Shown in pieces: positions 4,709 to 6,397 of a DNA stretch of 6,397 bases (positions are counted from its first letter, which is position 1; the number at the start of each line of letters is the position of its first letter). The stretch spans positions 1-6,397 of the forward strand of contig JACCVM010000183.1 of NCBI GenBank assembly GCA_013698135.1. The letters are read 5' to 3'. Made by a program: the position numbers and the translations under genes. Origin of the DNA: Euzebyaceae bacterium (lineage in GTDB: Bacteria > Actinomycetota > Nitriliruptoria > Euzebyales > Egibacteraceae). The notes under the pieces were generated by a model. That model was given only the letters and a program-made list of their open reading frames with translations. It did not search any database and was not told the origin of the DNA.

Positions 4709-6100
4709 ATGGCCAAGCCCGTGCTCACCCCGCAGTCGCAGGACTTCCCACGCTGGTACCAGGAGGTCGTCGCCAAGGCCGAGATGGCCGAGAACGGCCC
4801 GGCCCGCGGCACCATGATCATCCGGCCGTGGGGCTATGCGCTGTGGGAGCGAATCGCCTCCGAGCTCGACCAGCGGATCAAGGCCACCGGGCACGACAAC
4901 GTCTCCTTCCCGCTGTTCATCCCCATGGAGTTCTTCGAGCGTGAAGCCGCGCACATTGAAGGCTTCAGCCCCGAGCTCGCGGTGGTCACGCACGGGGGCG
5001 GCAAGGAGCTGGCCGAGCCGTTGGCGGTCCGACCGACGTCGGAGACGGTCATCGGCGACGCGATGTCGCGCTGGATCCAGGGCTACCGCGACCTGCCACT
5101 GCTGCTCAACCAGTGGGCCAACGTGGTGCGCTGGGAGCTGCGCCCGCGCCTGTTCCTGCGCACCAGCGAGTTCCTGTGGCAGGAGGGCCACACCGCTCAC
5201 GCCAGCTGGGATGACGCCCAGGCCGAGACGCTGAACATCCTGCACGGCGTGTACCACGAGGTCGTCCGCGACGTCCTCGCGGTCCCCGTGCTCCTCGGCC
5301 GCAAGACCGAGGCCGAGAAGTTCCCGGGCGCCGAGGCCACCTACACGCTCGAGGGCCTGATGCGCGACGGCAAGGCGCTGCAGATGGGCACCAGCCACCA
5401 CCTCGGGCAGAACTTCGCCAGGGCCTTCGGCATCACCTTCAGCGACGAGGCCGGCGCACAGCAGCTCGTCTACACGACGTCATGGGGGGTGTCGGCTCGC
5501 GTGGTGGGCGGCCTGGTCATGGCCCACGGCGACGATCGCGGCCTGCGCCTGCCCCCCCGGCTGGCGCCCCAGCAGGTCGTCGTCCTGGCCATCAAGGACG
5601 AGACCGTCGAGGTGGCCCAGCGGTTGGTGGCCGACCTGCGCGCGGCCGGGGTGCGCGCCAGGACCGACGAGCGGACCAACCTGTCGTTCGGCCGGCGTGC
5701 GGTCGACTGGGAGCTCAAGGGCGTGCCGGTGCGCCTGGAGGTCGGACCCCGCGACCTCGCCGAGGGTAACGTCACGCTGGTACGCCGCGACCTCGGCGAC
5801 AAGCAGCAGCTGTCCCTGGACGGGGTGGTGGCGGGGCTGCCGCGGCTGCTTGACGAGATGCAGTCGGCGTTGCTGGACGACGCGCTCCAGCGCCGCGAGG
5901 CGGCCACGTTCGACGTCGGCTCGGCCGCCGAGGTCGACGGGGCTGGTCTGTTCCGGGTGCCGTGGGATGCGCTCGGCGTCGAGGGTGAGGCGCGGCTAGC
6001 CGAACGCGGCTACACCGTGCGCTGCCTGGTCACCGCCGAGGGGCAGGTGCCGGACCCCGACGACGTAGGGCTGATCGCCTACGTCGCCAGGGCCTACTGA
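4709..6100 (+). CDS. proS: Prolyl-tRNA synthetase, archaeal/eukaryal-type short form
   Basis: This class II synthetase joins proline to tRNA-Pro in the cytoplasm. The 463-residue product is the short type that lacks the large bacterial editing insertion between motifs 2 and 3. Visible landmarks are the opening LTPQSQDFPRWYQEVVAKAE (6-25), a motif 1 region ending FPLFIPMEFF (67-76), the proline-site RPTSE (108-112) and motif 2, RWELRPRLFLRTSEFLWQEG (141-160), followed by HTAHA. Further on are GKALQMGTSHHLGQNFARAF (221-240) and motif 3 around GGLVMAHGDDRGLRLPP (267-283). The anticodon-binding domain covers about 288-385. The C-terminal domain ends in ARAY; a terminal Tyr is a hallmark of this type. 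The only cysteine is Cys439, so the four-Cys zinc site of some relatives is absent. The gene starts at ATG 4709, has no ribosome binding site and may be leaderless. It converges on the S8 peptidase across the repeat array. Confidence 0.97.
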   Translation: MAKPVLTPQSQDFPRWYQEVVAKAEMAENGPARGTMIIRPWGYALWERIASELDQRIKATGHDNVSFPLFIPMEFFEREAAHIEGFSPELAVVTHGGGKELAEPLAVRPTSETVIGDAMSRWIQGYRDLPLLLNQWANVVRWELRPRLFLRTSEFLWQEGHTAHASWDDAQAETLNILHGVYHEVVRDVLAVPVLLGRKTEAEKFPGAEATYTLEGLMRDGKALQMGTSHHLGQNFARAFGITFSDEAGAQQLVYTTSWGVSARVVGGLVMAHGDDRGLRLPPRLAPQQVVVLAIKDETVEVAQRLVADLRAAGVRARTDERTNLSFGRRAVDWELKGVPVRLEVGPRDLAEGNVTLVRRDLGDKQQLSLDGVVAGLPRLLDEMQSALLDDALQRREAATFDVGSAAEVDGAGLFRVPWDALGVEGEARLAERGYTVRCLVTAEGQVPDPDDVGLIAYVARAY

Positions 6101-6108
6101 CCGCGCGC

Positions 6109-6266
6109 ACCGAGTTCTGCTCGCTGTGGACTGCTGTCTGAGCACGCAGACCGAGTTCTGCTCAATGTGGACTGCTGTCTGAGCACGCAGACCGAGTTGC
6201 GCTCGCTGTGGACTGCTGCCTGAGCACGCAGACCGAGTTCTGCTCGCTGTGGACTGCGATCTGATC
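6109..6266. repeat. 41-base tandem repeat, three full copies and a partial fourth
   Basis: Units start at 6109, 6150, 6191 and 6232. Each begins ACCGAGTTCTGCTCG, passes through CTGTGGACTGCTGTCTG and ends AGCACGCAG. Unit 2 differs from unit 1 at two bases (CG to AA, giving CTCAATGTGG). Unit 3 differs at three (TTCTGC to TTGCGC, and CTGTCTG to CTGCCTG). Unit 4 matches unit 1 for its first 26 bases and then fades to about 6266. Each unit can fold: GTCTG and CAGAC frame AGCACG, or across a boundary GCAGA and TCTGC frame CCGAGT. In the unit 2/3 boundary, GAGC and GCTC plus GCA and TGC can pair instead. The array starts 8 bases after the proS stop and reaches into the stop codon of the convergent peptidase gene. 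It could act as a two-way terminator or be an interspersed repeat family. There are no spacers, so it is not CRISPR. Confidence 0.95.
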
Positions 6267-6397
6267 AAAGCCCCGCCTTGTACAGCAGCCGGTTGGGGGT
6301 TCCGGTGACGTTGCTGCGGATGACGTTGGCGGTCGCGTTGCTGTTGATCCAGCTGACGATGCTCGACGAGGAGACGTCGCCGTAGGTGCTCTTGTAC
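6265..6397 (-). CDS. C-terminal end of a probable subtilisin-family (S8) serine peptidase, partial
   Basis: Only the last 43 codons and the TGA at 6267-6265 are in the window; the gene enters from the right edge. The residues read YKSTYGDVSSSSIVSWINSN, then ATANVIRSNVTGTPNRLLYK and AGL. This matches the closing helix and strand of S8 peptidases, where the catalytic-Ser segment (GTSMATPHVAG…ALY) is followed by a helix and then a sequence like SNAGSGSPNRLLY. The catalytic residues and any signal peptide lie outside, so activity and export cannot be judged, although S8 enzymes of this type are usually secreted. The gene converges on proS, and its stop codon overlaps the faded last repeat unit. 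The family call rests on the C-terminal pattern only. Confidence 0.75.
   Translation of the reverse strand, partial: YKSTYGDVSSSSIVSWINSNATANVIRSNVTGTPNRLLYKAGL

Noticed and set aside
4103..5401. 432-residue open frame antisense to proS and the two genes before it
   Set aside because: proS is unambiguous on the other strand. The antisense frame crosses intergenic DNA and shows only low-complexity Arg/Gly/Ala composition.
6109..6266. CRISPR array
   Set aside because: Units follow each other directly with no variable spacers, the unit is 41 bases with internal variation, and no cas gene is present.

Overview
The window looks like chromosomal DNA of a high-GC Actinomycetota. The third codon positions are strongly GC-rich. 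The gene set also points there: a DUF1707/2TM membrane protein, a DUF4191 membrane protein, an HxlR regulator that may be leaderless, and the short archaeal/eukaryal-type prolyl-tRNA synthetase found in many actinobacteria. No genus can be named safely from this sequence alone.

Layout from left to right. A tRNA-Leu(CAG) gene on the plus strand (43-126) is followed by a hairpin. Convergent to it is an unrecognised minus-strand gene (about 127-1007). It is readable only if the frame changes once at a run of five C/G bases near 751-755, and its second frame has no stop before running antisense through the tRNA, so it is probably a broken gene. Next come four minus-strand genes, read from right to left: an HtrA-like trypsin-family protease with a PDZ domain (2815-3744), a DUF1707/2TM protein with a natural run of seven histidines (2318-2782), a DUF4191 two-helix membrane protein (1555-2223) and a 91-residue unknown protein (1192-1467). 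The first two are 32 bases apart and are very likely cotranscribed. Hairpins follow the second, third and fourth genes, so the rest may be separate or attenuated units.

Divergent from the protease is an HxlR-type winged-helix regulator (3850-4266). The 105-base space between them holds a perfect 7-base inverted repeat with an 18-base gap, a plausible operator for one or both genes. The plus strand continues with a 100-residue three-helix membrane protein that has a strong ribosome binding site (4337-4639), then proS (4709-6100).

After proS the window holds 3.8 copies of a 41-base tandem repeat (6109-6266). The array begins 8 bases after the proS stop and runs into the stop codon of a convergent gene, whose last 43 residues are the C-terminus of a probable subtilisin-family (S8) peptidase. 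This array and the broken gene beside the tRNA are the parts least explained by ordinary gene content. I did not find a convincing new defence or mobile system. The most concrete regulatory hypothesis is HxlR control of a protease lacking any visible export or membrane signal, together with its membrane-protein partner.
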